Assembly: GCA_019454045.1 (NCBI GenBank)
Contig: SKCR01023737.1
Span: 62,001 to 126,000, forward strand
Direction: 5' to 3'
Source of the DNA: Zanthoxylum bungeanum
Taxonomy: Eukaryota; Streptophyta; Magnoliopsida; Sapindales; Rutaceae
DNA length: 64,000 nt
Every line of letters begins with the position of its first letter. Position 1 is the first letter of the stretch. Both the position numbers and the translations under genes were made by a program. A model generated the notes under the pieces. That model was not told the DNA's origin. It worked only from the letters and a program-made list of their open reading frames with translations, and did no database searches. Shown in pieces: positions 24,401 to 36,497 of this stretch.

Positions 24401-25424
24401 ATAAAGTGGGTGCTATTGTATCTTACTGCTCTATCACATCTTGTTCATGTCGATATGGTTGTTTGATATACGTGACCATGGAAGGGACTATGTTGCATTA
24501 TAATGTAGGTACTGCCATGATTCTATATCTACGATCTTATTGGACGGAATGGTATACTAGAGTTGTTTCTGAACCAATTTTGGATTCATAAAGTCTTCTT
24601 AGCATTAAAACATCCACAATTGATATCGCCCAAGTGGGAGAATGTTAGAATATTTTATTCTAATTATAGGCTTATATTAATTGTGATACAGGTTTTAATA
24701 TAAAGCGCTAAGATAATTGATTTTGTAATAGAAACTGTGACGCCCAATTGTCTGATCTAATAAAGTGGGATGCACTCTATTATTTGATGTGTGGATATTA
24801 GAGCAGACTCTGGATTTGTTATGGACTTTTGGTGGGTGAGCTCATTACACTCCATAAAATAAATTAGTGAGCTAAGGTCTCACCCTCACTCTCCTATAAT
24901 AGCTTACTCAATAAGCTTCTTTTAATTATTAAGTTTTATGTCTCTCTCATTAATAGTGATTATGATAAGCATAAGGATAAGCTTATGCATAATTGCCTTT
25001 CTTTTATTTAATCCTTGATTTGATGTAAAGCATTAGGATAAGCCTTACATCAAATCCAGGCAATTGTATTATAAAAGAAGCCTTAATGCTTCTCATAAGA
25101 TATACACAACAAACATTTTCCATAAAGAAAAATAAAAGAAAGGTTGAGAGCTAGCAATTTTGCCGTGAGCAAAATCAAGAGAAGTTTAAAGCTTTAATAA
25201 TATTAAGGCATAAAGGAAGCTTAATCAGGACAAGTAAGTTTCTCACCATCAAGAAGTGAGGAGCAGAGGGTGATCTCCTCAGTGCAACTTATCAATAGAT
25301 CTACAGAAATTTTCGCTGCAGATATGGATTCTAAATCAGGTACGCTCCATGTATCATCCGATTAATTCATTAATTGTATTCTAAGCTCTTGTGTTAAAAA
25401 TCTTGTTGCAAATAAATTCTAACA
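21440..25424 (+). mobile_element. Internally deleted Ty1/copia element with two near-identical LTRs
   Basis: 5' LTR 21440-22216 and 3' LTR 24643-25424 (777 and 782 bp; TGTTAGAATATT ... AAATTCTAACA) differ at only a handful of positions by eye, indicating a recent insertion. Flanking 5-mers are CTTAT (21435-21439) and CTTGT (25425-25429), a target duplication with one change. PBS TGGTATCAGAGC at 22219-22230; polypurine tract CAAGTGGGAGAA just before 24643. The 2.4-kb body lacks gag, protease and integrase, which a complete element would need. Confidence 0.9.
22571..24057 (+). pseudogene. Copia reverse transcriptase and RNase H remnant
   Basis: RT starts abruptly inside its N-terminal part (VWEFVELHEGCRPIGCKWVYK) and runs through TAFLNGELSKEVYMVQPEGF, KSIYGLKQASRQW and the catalytic YVDD (near 23070). 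A frameshift near 23145-23165 moves the frame to LGESSFVLGIEIHRDR, and a stop at 23389 and another near 23514 break it again. RNase H follows (GYTDSDFAGCSDDRKSTSGY and SAMQAEF, 23537-23899). The ORF begins just after an (AAAT)n run at about 22523-22548, the probable deletion junction with the leader. Not functional. Confidence 0.88.
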
Positions 25425-25693
25425 CTTGTTGCCACAGGATATAGTGCATCGAATACAGACACACATATGGTACATGTAGAAATCGACTTTCCTCCCACTC
25501 CCATAATTACATTTAAATGCACACAAACACAATGTTCATTTCCCATTCTACCCCTTGATTTACATGGCTCTTATCCTATCACACAAATATTATATATACA
25601 GATACGTACGTAAAAAGTTATGATACGGATGTGTATGTATGGTCCAAATTGGTAATATAACATCAAGCATATGCATGCTCAATTGGCTTGATA

Positions 25694-27300
25694 TTAGATG
25701 CCAGCAAGGCATTCCTGTGGGGTAACTGGGAATCTTGATTTATCAGTGCAATAATCATAGATCATGTGGTTGAGACGAACCCATCTGTATTTTCTTGCTT
25801 CAATGGCACTGAGGGCTTCATAATTATTTGCTTCCCACCAGTTCCTAGGGTTTGAAGCACAATTTGCTGGCCCTGGAATTGGGCACCCATCAATGTCAAA
25901 GTCTTTGTAATAAGCATAAAAGGGAGCTTTGCTCCAATCTATTTTCTCTAGACCACCTCTTGTTGCCCAGTCATCTGCTTCCCATAATGTCGAATATACC
26001 CCCATGGGTTGGTTCCTAGGAAATGGGACCCTTCCATTGTTTTTGTAAACCCTAATTGGCACATCATCCACATAGAATCTGCATATATATAACAAACAAG
26101 TTAAAAATTGTTCACATGTCATATGTAAAAGTAACAAGGATAAGAGTTGTTAAGCTTTTTATCATCTTCGCGTCAAGTTATTTTTCCGCAAGACTTACTA
26201 CAGTAGAGTTCAATCATCAAATTTGTGATGGATTGGTGTGGTTCCTCTACCTCTAGGACATTGGAATATCAAACCATGAATGAAGAAATACATGGGAGAA
26301 AAGCATATTGACTAGTGATTGTATCTCGCCATTTCTTGACTGAAGGGGACACCAAATGACTTTGTCTTTCAATCTCTTGGATAGATTGAGAATAAGGGCG
26401 GAGTTTTTGATTTTTTCATGTTGTTAAAGAGTTGAACAACAGATTTAACAACGAAACATTAGAATCTCTAAAATGAAAAAATATTTTTGTTTCCAAAGGT
26501 TTTTTGAGTTGGATGGTTCACTTACACAATATGGTGGTGGTTCCATAGAATAGTGTAAGTGTGGAAATCTGCAGCAGGGTCAAACCAGAGGTTCACTCTT
26601 TGTTCCCTATCCCCTTTTCCATGTGCATATATATTGGTTTGCACCGTGTAAGGCTGACCCGTTCTGTTCCCCAAGAACTCAAAATCTAGCTCGTCTCTTA
26701 CAGTGTCTGTGTTCGAATTCATCTTTGAAAAAATTTAACCAAAGAAACCAAATGTTAATAATCATGCATGCCACAAAGTTTCAACTCAGAAAAATACTAA
26801 GGAGATTAAATCAGGACAAAACGGTGACAAAATTATTATCAAAACAACGCGTTTTTTGATGTTTTGTTCTTGTTTAATCTCCATATCACTGCTCAACTTG
26901 TTTGGGTTGCATAAAATGCTAAGTAACATACATAAAATGCAGTGACAGTTCCAGCAGAGTCTCCAGGAATGAGCTTGATCTTCATGCTCACACGTCCGAA
27001 CAAGTACTGCCTTTTGGAAGCAAACCCACATCCTAAAATATACCATTTCATTCAATCATGCATGCAAAAAAACAAATGAAAATTTTACGTAAAAAATATA
27101 TATACAATAAGTGGAACTGCACCTGAATTTTGGTCAAGAACTAGCTGGATGGCCGTGCCTCCATTGATTTGCTTGATATGGGTATCAGACCAAGTGACTG
27201 TAAAATCTTCAACAAAAGTAGCAGGTCGCCCTGAAACACAAGAACAAAATGCAAGACTGTAAATGCAAAGAAACACAATTACATTTGTTAAGATAGCCAT
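25694..27300 (-). CDS. XTH6: Xyloglucan endotransglucosylase/hydrolase, XTH6-like
   Basis: Secreted GH16 enzyme that cuts and religates xyloglucan in the cell wall during growth. Four exons on the minus strand: 27300-27123, 27032-26932, 26722-26526, 26078-25694; phases match, giving 286 residues. Signal peptide about residues 1-24 (hydrophobic [13 protein letters not shown]), mature start RPATFVEDF. Catalytic motif [10 protein letters not shown] with nucleophile and acid/base glutamates, followed by the N-glycosylation site NRTG, as in active XTHs. The XET C-terminal domain carries paired cysteines ([13 protein letters not shown]...QEC). The variant VRDELDFEF, instead of the common HDEIDFEF, matches my memory of Arabidopsis XTH6/7. 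The ORF appears intact. Its 3' end lies 265 bp from the copia LTR end at 25424, and intron 2 holds a small MITE. Confidence 0.93.
26801..26882. mobile_element. Small MITE-like inverted repeat in XTH intron 2
   Basis: 82-bp segment with inverted ends GGAGATTAAATCAGGACAAAA and TTTTGTTCTTGTTTAATCTCC (about 17 of 21 positions pair), able to fold into one hairpin. A related element lies upstream of the gene at 27557-27722, so this is a small family rather than chance. Target duplication unclear. Confidence 0.5.
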
Positions 27301-27380
27301 TAGTGTAACAACTTTGTGTTACTAATTAGAAAGAGAATTGTTGTGGGTATGATTTAGAAGAGTTATGGGAATGTGTATTT

Positions 27381-27388
27381 ATTATATA
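27381..27388 (-). promoter_or_regulatory. Likely TATA box of the XTH gene
   Basis: The minus strand reads CCTATATAATAAATAC here, about 80 bp upstream of the XTH start codon (27300). This would put transcription start near 27350 and a 5' UTR of about 50 nt. It is the only good TATA-like site close to the start. Confidence 0.55.
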
Positions 27389-27556
27389 GGAGGGAGATTA
27401 ATAATAAGGAGAAATAATTTGATGTGGACTGCTTCATTCTAATAAGAAGCTCCATTCATCACAGCCAATAGCTTTCCATCCAGCTAATCACAAGCAGTGA
27501 TTTGGCCTTACCAAACCAAACCCTTCTTCATTATTTTTCCCTTCAAGCCCTCCTGA

Positions 27557-27722
27557 AAAATGATGAGGAGATTAAATCAGAATTAAATAGGGATAAAATT
27601 ATCATCAAAATAATGTCGTCTTGATGGTAAATAAAAATAAAATAAAATAAAAATATCAAAATGATGTCATTTTGATGATTATTTTGTCCTTCTTTAATCA
27701 TGTTTAGTCTTTATATCATTAC
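27557..27722. mobile_element. MITE-like element upstream of the XTH gene
   Basis: Ends AATGATGAGGAGATTAAAT and (inverted) AATGATATAAAGACTAAAC pair imperfectly. The inside repeats ATCATCAAAATAATGTCGT against ATGATGTCATTTTGATGAT, again inverted. It is related to the element in XTH intron 2. It lies about 170 bp upstream of the XTH TATA box. Confidence 0.45.
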
Positions 27723-27739
27723 TCTAATTCTTTTGATCT

Positions 27740-27990
27740 TTTTTTTTTTCAAATAAAAGAATCTGCATTTTCATTTGCCAAAATAAGGCATAAAATTTGG
27801 GTTTGCAAAAATAGCCACATTCTCCGATGTTTATTTTTTTATTTGAAACTTCGGAGATCCAATATTTTAACTTCGGATGTCCGAAGTAACTTCGGATCTC
27901 TGAAGTTGTTATTTCGGATCTCCAAAATTTCAAAAATATATAAGGCTGAGGTCTCCGAAGTGAACATAACACGACAAAAAAATATCTGAA
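27740..27990. repeat. Left inverted arm of a disrupted TIR transposon
   Basis: The words GCAAAAATAGCCACATTCTCCGA and, ~20 bases later, TTATTTGAAACTTCGGAGATCC reappear in reverse complement, with a few changes, at 48790-48900. The two arms face each other across 21 kb. Inside the arm are palindromic repeats of ACTTCGGATCTCCGAAGT (27855-27990). GCAAAAATAGCCAC-like ends are frequent in plant Mutator-like elements; assignment is inference. Confidence 0.5.
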
Positions 27991-28027
27991 TTATCCATCA
28001 AACTTAAGAAATCCGAACTTTTCTCTG

Positions 28028-28876
28028 ATGTTTCTTAGGAAATCTAAAGTCGTCTCCGAAGTTGGTCCAAAATCCGAACTTATTTCCGAAGTTATAGCTA
28101 GTGTTGTTCCTTTTTACTGCCCAAAGAATGAGACATTTGCTCGATATCAAAATATTTGGATTGCACGCCTTATTATTGGGGCATATGCAATAGATATAGA
28201 ATATATTACAGGATATGGACATATCGATCTACTGCTCGAGATGAGATGTGATAGCCTTTATACTTTAGACGTATCAGTTTATACTCGATTACGTCGTATG
28301 TTCATCAGTGACATCGATCCGGAAACGGTTCAGAATCACCTTTTTCAATTTTCTTCTTAGTTGTTCAAGAGGAGGTTGGATATTACCTCGTACTTGACAT
28401 GTGAGGTATTGGGATGTCAGGTTGTGGAGGATATGTAGTTTGGGCCCTATGATGGCTGGCGGTACAAAACATGGTTTGATCAAAGAGTTGTCATAGGTAT
28501 GGTAATAGGACCGAGACTTACGACGAGTGAGCGCGTCTCGTATTATGATGGCTGATTTCACGCTTTGAGGCGGAGGCACATCGAATTAGGCATTCAGCAT
28601 ATAGAGGATATCATTTGTTGATCATCGTGCCCCATATCGGTCACCATGATGAGGTCAATATTTTAGACATCGTCTTGCTGGGCTGCATACTACATGTTAT
28701 ATCTTTTATTGTACATATTAATTTATTTTTATATTTTGTATTATAGACAAATCCTAAAAATATATTTTTCCTTGTAGAGTCGTAGGATGGAGATAGAAGC
28801 CATTATTATAGGGCATCGGTTTCAGGTTCATTCCCATAGTAGGTCGGACATTCCCCATGGCATGATCATCACCCGG

Positions 28877-28909
<33 letters not shown>

Positions 28910-29283
28910 ATAATGATTCGATTATTTAATTTTTATTTATCTGTTTGGTAGGTTGTCGTGCTACGCAGAACCAGCCATCACATGATGATCTTGTTGTTGA
29001 TGATCCTCCAGTAGGATCCGATGGTGCTGGCTCATCTCGCGTTGGCTCATCTCACGCTTCTCTCATGTAGGTGATCCATTAGTCACTTTATTACGTGACC
29101 GCATGAATGCGATAGAGGAGGGTCAGACGAGGATCGAAGAGCGACATAAGAGAATTATGATCGACAGAAATGAACAGAACGGTCATTATATGAGGCTTTA
29201 TAACTTCTAAAGAGGATGTCAGATGAGAGAGATATTAGGCCTGATGATGTATTGACTGACATTAATTTTGATGATATGTATTT
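28028..29283 (+). pseudogene. Unrecognised decayed coding segment inside the TIR-flanked unit
   Basis: An open frame of 110 residues (28028-28360; WIARLIIGAYAIDIEYITGY, YTRLRRMFISDIDPETVQNH) continues after a stop in the same sense with LDITSYLTCEVLGCQVVED and, beyond a frame change, GPYDGWRYKTWFDQRVVIGM. After a (TA)n tract, an Arg/Glu-rich helical piece (AIEEGQTRIEERHKRIMIDR) lies near 29110-29175. The run of related segments in one direction suggests a transposon-carried protein with several stops. I do not recognise the family. A captured host fragment or a plant-mobile-domain type protein are possibilities only. Confidence 0.4.
28879..28908. repeat. (TA)n microsatellite
   Basis: About 15 perfect TA units between the two parts of the decayed coding segment. 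A second (TA)n run at about 29324-29355 was the insertion site of the family A element. Confidence 0.9.
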
Positions 29284-29321
29284 TTTTTATATATTATATT
29301 ATTTTCATTTTGAGTATAGTA

Positions 29322-29355
<34 letters not shown>

Positions 29356-29360
<5 letters not shown>

Positions 29361-31350
29361 GACAATTATGACCCATAACATCACTATTTGTACAAAACAT
29401 TGTGTTGTTGTACAAATTAACTATGTGACAAAGGAAATTGCTCTTTTATCATTTGTAATTGGATTACCAGGATATATAAATGATAAAAGTCCATAGATTA
29501 GTTCTGGATTAATAAGATATGAGACAGTATTAATCCACTAAGGTTTAATCATTAAATAATCTCTAGTCGTAGTATTATCGAGATTGGACATCGATAATGC
29601 GGAATAGACTAGTATTGCACTTGTGCGCGTTGTGAGAGCATAACGGCATAGTTCTCATATATTTAAGTATTGGATACTTATGCAAGTGTGATAGGAGGTT
29701 GTGTTTACCGATGGTACGGAAACAGCTTCGCTCTGGATAGACCCCTCGGAATTCCATTGGAAGTATGACTATGTGTCTATGGAAGTCCGAATCAGGGTAG
29801 GTGTATTTGGTCTTAACCTGAGACTTGCATCGCTAATACTTGGGACAATCAATATACTTTGGTTTTGGTCGTCCAAGGCTTTAACAAGTTCTGTGTACGC
29901 CTCTTCTGGGTATATTGAGAATCGTAGTGTATTGGGTGTGATGTCAAGATGGAAGTATCACTCCAGTCATATGGAGATGATGATCACGTAGGATACGGAA
30001 CTAGTACTCTTTAGTATTGCAGTCATCGGGATAATATGACTAGGTCATGATTATCCGATTATAAAGACTAGTTACCAGAGATCCGACATATGCTTCGTAC
30101 GGGGCAGACACAATTCCAGCCACATGCCTTGCATGTGCCATCCGATACTGGATCGCAATACGCAATACTATGTATACTACGCCTGATACAGATTACATAT
30201 TCCTTTAAGAATATTTCTGGAGAATTGGGTAGGCACGGTGTTTTGCTAGAAGCCAACCATGTCTTGTAAATCGGTAAAAACGTAATACTAGGTACGTACG
30301 TGTTCGGATAGTCCGACGACCGGATTTATTGCCAACATATCCAGGGATCTCATGGGTCGCTTCCCGAAGATTCACCGATGACGTATGACTCAGACATAAT
30401 TAATTTGGGATTAATTATAAGAGAGAGAAAATTAATCTAGCATTAATTACGGAGATATTTTATCTGGGATAAAATACTATTTGAAGAGAGAGAACGATTA
30501 ATTTGGAATTAATCGATAAAATAATATATTCGATATATTATACGAAATTAGATTTCGATGCGGAATTAAAATTAGATTTTAATTCGGGCAAACGAATTAA
30601 TTTGGAATTAATTCGCTAGCGACGTGAATAGTAATTTTACTAGGCATAATTATTTAATTAAATTTGATTTAATTACGTCGCAACGGAAATTTTGTTAATT
30701 CGAAATTAACGAACCTGAGCCCGGAATGTATTTGCGAGGCCACTCCGATTTTAAATCAAGTGCGGTCATAAGTCACATCGCTTGTCACATCACCTGTCAC
30801 TTTAGTGATGGATGTCAAGTCACCTTTAGGTGATTGACAACCAGTCACTATTCATGGATGTGGTAGTTGTGGGCAATTAATGTCATTTTGCCTCCAAAAT
30901 TGGTTTTTTGCTTTTTGGAAAAGCTTTTACCAAATTTTCTAGAGATTTTTGGATAAGTTATTTTTTGTTTTAGAAACAAATACACAACTCTCTCTCTTTT
31001 TCTTCTCATGGACGAATGGCCTCCCCATATTTCTCTCATTGTTGCCGTGAGCCTAGGTCTTATTTCTTCTTGATTTTGCTTCAAAATCAAAGATGCTAGC
31101 ACATCAATGAGTCTTACAAAGGTGAAGGGAAACCCATCTATGAGCATGGAATCATTCACAAAGCTTGGATCTTGAAGATCAATACAAGGAGCACAAAGAA
31201 AGGGCATGGCCGAGAGTCTCAAGGAGCAGAAATTTTTATGTTCTTCGCATCTCAAAGCCGATCAAAGTGAGTATTTCTGCTACTTTACTTTGATGTATTC
31301 ACACGTTTATATGCTTAATTTGATCTTGGTTTGACCTAGAAAACCCAACA
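29356..31350 (+). repeat. 5' LTR of the family A element
   Basis: 1,995 bp, TG...CA. It contains the palindromic TTAATC tract (30398-30470). Compared with the 3' LTR it has an extra ~47 bp around 30790-30840 (a repeated TCACATCACCTGTCAC region), showing a deletion in the 3' copy or a duplication here. Confidence 0.9.
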
Positions 31351-33690
31351 ATGGTATCAGAGTGGTTATTAAGCATAAAATGAAATTAGGGTAAAATTTG
31401 GGTAAAATTGATTTGAGCATGATTTGATAAAATTGATTGTTTGAGTATGCTTGAATGATGATAACTTAGAGTTATGCATGATCAATTTGATGAAAATTGA
31501 ATTGGATTATTTTTTCCCCAAAAATTTGGCTTGGCCGAATATGTGAGATTCCCTAAAGTCCTGGTAATTTTGTTCTTTTGATCATTGGATGAGTTGAAAG
31601 ACATGAGATAAATTGATTTATGATTTAATTGGATTGAAATCGAAATCGGATTTAAAAATCCTTACAATTGTCGTGACATCAAAAGCATGTAAATGAGATG
31701 ATTTTTGATTCAATAATGTTGGACGTGTTGATGATGATTAACATGATTAATTATGTAAATTGATATTTTGGAAATGTTAATTTGACTAATTAATTATGGC
31801 TAATGCACTTTAATTAATTAAATTGTGAAATTTGGAATATTGGAATTTAATTAGTTGGGCTAAATTTGGAATTGGGCTTAAAATGTTGTATTTGGGCTTA
31901 ATGGGCTTGGTTGGGCCAAGTTTGGTTTAGGTTAATTGGTTGGATCCAATTGGGCCTAAAACCATTTCCATAAAGTTCAAATATGATTAAATGGGCCTTT
32001 AAAATTTTAATTGGGCCTAATGGGCCTAAATTGATTTTTGGCAAATGGTGATTCCTTATTGGGCTTTGGTTGCCAAAGTCCATGCCTTATAAATTAATTG
32101 AAAGCCCATTGGACTTTAATTAAATGACATTGGATGTTAAATTGGGCTTTGAGACCCGTAAAGATTGGATTTAGAATCTAAGTCGCAAAGGCTCATTAAT
32201 AAAGTGTAATTATTTAATTTAGAATTAAATAAAGAATTAGGATTGAATACGAATTAAATTGGATTTAATATTGTAGTTTAATATAATTCAAGAATTCGTA
32301 CTTTGAGTACTTATTCTTAAAACGAGTCGGACTCGCGCAAATCAAATCGTTGTTTGAACATTGGATGGTCATTAATTTCAGATTAATTAATTGGATTAGA
32401 TTGAATGATAACATGCTTTGTGTGAATACATGGATGTGATGTATAAATAATGTATATCGGATGGATATTAGATGGGTGAGAGAAATTTTGGAAATTGTTG
32501 TAATAAATTTAGAATTTATTAAATTGGACCTGCGTGTCCAGTCTATTACCTCTTGACTCTTTGTATTTCTCTTCTCACCTATTCCCCTAAATGTAAATGA
32601 GGTTTCTTTAGAAGTGTTATGTAATTGGGTAGAAGCAAGATTTGTGCTAGCGGGAGAGAGGAAATGGAGAGATTTGTTCTAGGAACAAAATGTTTTAAAT
32701 ATCCATCCGCATATCATTATTAATTTATTTACCGCGTATTATTATGATTTTAGAATGCATGCTTAAGGGTGTATGATGAGACCTAATAAAAGATAATTAA
32801 TTGGTTGCCAATTACGTAAAAATCCCTCAACAAATATTAAGTGTTTTTCCTTCCATTGAATGATTCATTCTCAAGATCCAAGATTGGCACTGGTTTGTTG
32901 GCCAAAGTCAATACATTTGTCCATCGCGGATGTGTTTGAATCATGAAGGCTTTGTTCCATATCGCATGTCTTGTCCAAGTTGTGATTTGTTGGCCAAAGT
33001 CAAGATCACTTCTTGTCCATCGACATCGATTACGAAGCTTTCCAAGGTCAATGGGTCCCACTTAACTGGAATCATTAAGTTTGTTGTGCCAAAGCCAATG
33101 CTTAGTTGATTCAGAGGAAAAAGGTTGGGGAATATATTGGATATATTGGCATATATTAGATATATGTTTCAGATTTGGATATCCATCTACTGGATCTAGG
33201 AATTGGATGAGATCCAATTGATCTTAGAGATCTACCTAGTTAAATATCATACAACTTGTTGGCCAAAGTCAAGGTTGTGTGTTATTTAACGGGATCCTAG
33301 CCCACTAGGTTTCCCGAGTACTTAACAGAGGGTTAGAGGCTCGCCGAAAAATAGTGGGAGGCAAGTATTAGATTTGCAATTTCGTTTAGATACTTGCCAA
33401 TACGTGCTCATTTCATTTTTCGTTAATACATAAATATATTAGTTGGACTAATATTTAATCATTGTTTTAAATTAAACAGTTGGACTGTATTCAAACTACT
33501 TCAATTTATAGTTGATTATATAATTGGAGTATAGTAATCAATATATTTGAATTTAACCAATCAAATAATAGTTGATTTTATAGTTAGACTATATAAATCA
33601 TTATATTCGATTGTACCTGAAATCGTTGATTCGATAGTTGGACTATTGGAATCAAGATAACTGAAAGATTAACGTTTAGAACATAAACAT
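31351..33690 (+). other. Long leader of the family A element
   Basis: 2.3 kb between PBS and gag without coding potential. It contains GGGCTTAA/GGGCCTAA-rich sequence (31850-32160), at least three copies of TTGTTGGCCAAAGTCAA (near 32896, 32987 and 33258; a variant at 33081), and diverged ~75-bp repeats around TAGTTGGACTAT (33430-33660). The minus-strand ORFs here are shadows of low-complexity sequence. Confidence 0.6.
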
Positions 33691-34443
33691 GGGTGAAAAT
33701 ATCTTTAAACGGCTTTAATTTTCAGATTGGGAATAAAACCTCAGGATAGTCCTGGGAACTAAGAAGTTGCTCTATTTGATAGAGCAACCTCTTGGGCCTA
33801 AGCCCGAAATTGAGCAAATAGTAGAACATGATATTTGGAATATTCATGTGATGATAACTTTAGTGCTCAATCTTTGATGCTTACCGCAATTACTCTTTAA
33901 TTCTGTCGTCAAGATTAAGGATTAGATCTTTGTACCATGATGATGAAATTAAAGATCTTCATAGATCTATTTTTAGATCTTAGAAGTACAAATTGCAAAA
34001 GAAGCTTTTTTGCTCGTGTATGTCAGAGGGTACATCTACCGACCACTAGGTGTCACAGATGATTGCTGACATCGATCAGCTAGGTTAGCTGGGCATTACC
34101 TACGTGGCCGAGACTACCAAAGATTTGATCTTATAGTCTCTACCCGAAAGCTGTGGCAGGTTCATTGTGAACCAAGAGTAAACTCTTGGAGAGTTGATGG
34201 ATATGCTCGAGGAGGCAGAGCCAGAGCTTCTAAAGGGGCAAAGGCAAAATCATCACAGTCTTCTGGGAAGACAAAAGGACATATCCCAAGATGTCGACCT
34301 AAACTGTGGCAAACGGAGTCACTGGAAGCGTGACTGCCGTATGGACAAGGCAGACATGAAGGAAGAGAAGACGGGCAAGGCTCCGGCTTCAAATATGTTT
34401 GTCATGAACATGTTCGCTATTAGTTTCAAAATTGGATTTTGAT
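33690..34443 (+). pseudogene. Family A gag remnant with zinc knuckle
   Basis: A copia gag N-terminal segment, LGTKKLLYLIEQPLG, is readable near 33750-33800, and a nucleic-acid-binding knuckle CGKRSHWKRDC followed by MDKADMKEEKTGKAP at about 34303-34385. The second is in the 82-residue frame 34194-34442. Stops and frame changes separate the two parts. Confidence 0.7.
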
Positions 34444-34849
34444 ACTAGATGTGGTACATAAGATATGTACTGATGTGCGGAATCTGCTGATTAGCAGGAT
34501 ACTGACTTCAGTTGATATTGATCTAATAATCGAAAACGGGACGAAAGTCATTGTTTTAACCGTAGAGACCTAAGTTTAGGAACTACCATTCGGGTGTGTA
34601 CTTAAATTAGGAAACTGTTATAATGTAACTAGTTTGACTAGAAACATTATCTTTATATCTAAGTTTAACTCGTTGCGGGTATACCTTTATATTCTAGAAC
34701 ACTAAAGTGTTTTATTTTATAAAGATGATATTGAGATAAACACATTAGATGTGAATAACAGTATTTATATTTTGAATATAAATGAATCTCAAACGTATAA
34801 CATGACAAACAAATGGCTCAAACTGAATTAATCAGATGAGACTTATTTG

Positions 34850-36200
34850 TGGCATTGTTGTCTGGGACACATAAACAAGACTCGTATATCCACACTTTCG
34901 AAGAGTGGGTACTAGGACGAATTTGATTCTATTCAAATAATGTCTATGAATCTAGTTTATTAGGCAAAGTGCCTAAAACACATTTTACTTGGTAAAAGTG
35001 TAAGTGCCACCGATCTGTTAGCCCTCGTTCATAATGACATAAGTGGGCCCATGTCTAGCTAGGCTAGAGGTGTATATGAACACTTCGTAACCTTTATGGA
35101 TGTGGCATCGAGTTATGGTTATGTGTTTCTTTTGAAACAAGAATCGGAAACTTTTAATAAATTCAAAGAGTTTCAACTCGAAGTAGACAGACAGACTGGG
35201 TAAAGTATAAAACCGTCACGGTTAGACCGTGGTGGGAAATAGGGGTGGACGCGGTTCGATTTGGTTCGGTTTTTGCTAAAAACCGAACCAAACCATATTT
35301 TACGGTTCTGATTTTTTACCTCTCAAACCAAACCATTAAATAACGGTTTGGTTCGGATTGTAAATTTTGTAAACCAGCGGTTTACGGATTGGTTCGGTTC
35401 GATTTACGGATTATTATATTTAAAACAAATTTGCATCCACTTAAGTGAAGAAAAAAAAACTAGTCTATCCAACAAATAATATGAAGTGCTAGGGCGTAAG
35501 CTGTGACTCCAGGGAACACATGCACTTCATTAATGATTGAAAACTGAGGCACAATTAATTCTTGTATTTTTAAAAAATTACCTTGAATAATGATGCTACC
35601 ATCATTCTAATTAAGAGACAAATCTAACATCTTACTTTCAAGAATAATGATGTTATCATAAAATAAAAAATTTAAGAATAAAAGTATTAACAAATAAATT
35701 GAAGAATAAAAGTATTAACAAATAAATATATTAACAAAAAATTTAAGAATAAAAGTATTAACATACTAATAAAAAGAAAATATAGAATAAAATTAAAAGA
35801 AAAATACAAATTTTTTTTATAAAAAATATATATATATATATATTTAATTATAACGGTTCGGTTCGGTTAACAGGTGCGGTTCGGATTAGCTCCTGAACCG
35901 AACCGTAAACCGTTGGGGTGGACGAAACCGAACCGCAAACCGAACCGTTAGAAAAAAAAACCGTAAATTCGGTCCGGTTTGGTTCGGATTGCGGTTTGGT
36001 TCGGTTCGGTCGGTTTTTTTTGCCCACCCCTAGTGGGAAATACTTAAGCAATAAGTTTCTCGACTAATTGAAAGAGTATGGTATTCTTTCACAGTGGACT
36101 CCTCCCGGAACACCTCAATTGAGCGGTGTGTCCAAACGGAGAAACCGAACCTTGTTGGACATGTAAGGTTAATTATGAGTCGCTCTGAGCTACCATTTTC
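34850..36200 (+). pseudogene. Family A integrase remnant, split by a DNA element
   Basis: A GAG-pre-integrase motif (LWHCCLGHINKTRIS, near 34850) is followed by the core: HNDISGPM, EHFVTFMDVASSYGYVFLLKQ (about 35033-35140), RLDRGGK at about 35220, then, across the insertion 35241-36032, YLSNKFLD, LKEYGILSQWTPPGTPQLSG and RRNRTLLDM (36045-36165). The insertion lies inside the conserved DRGGxY segment. Several stops occur. Confidence 0.75.
35241..36032. mobile_element. CCGAAC-rich non-autonomous DNA element, 9-bp TSD
   Basis: 792 bp with ends AGGGGTGGAC and GCCCACCCCTA (inverted), flanked by the perfect duplication GTGGGAAAT (35232-35240, 36033-36041). Subterminal arrays of GGTTCGGTTC / GAACCGAACC surround an AT-rich core. 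The core (near 35510-35720) matches in reverse complement the core of the element at 50758-51498, so both belong to one family. No ORF. Confidence 0.85.
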
Positions 36201-36497
36201 CTTCTAGGGATACACATTAAACAGTGCAAAGCTTATTTTGAATAAGGTTCCATGAAAATCTGTTAGACGGACATTATATTAGATATGAACAGAAAAGAAA
36301 CAGGGTTTTCTCATTCCTGATGATTTGGGAATGCTAGGCATATATTTGGATGATACCAAACTAGAACCCAAATCGGATAAGTGCCTAATTTGTAGGTTAT
36401 CCTAGGGTAACCAAAGTATAGTACTTATACAACTCACAAGAGAACAATGTAATTGTTGCTCGCCATGCGGTTTTCCTAAGAGGAATACCTATATGCG

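Noticed and set aside
30848..31255. 135-residue minus-strand ORF in the family A 5' LTR (and its counterpart at 47937-48191)
   Set aside because: Lies in the LTR end region present in all copies, shifted by frameshifts between copies; no family match and in antisense to the element.
35241..36032. GGTTCGG arrays read as telomere-like or satellite repeats
   Set aside because: They are confined between inverted ends and a 9-bp duplication, so they belong to a transposon; the unit is not TTTAGGG.
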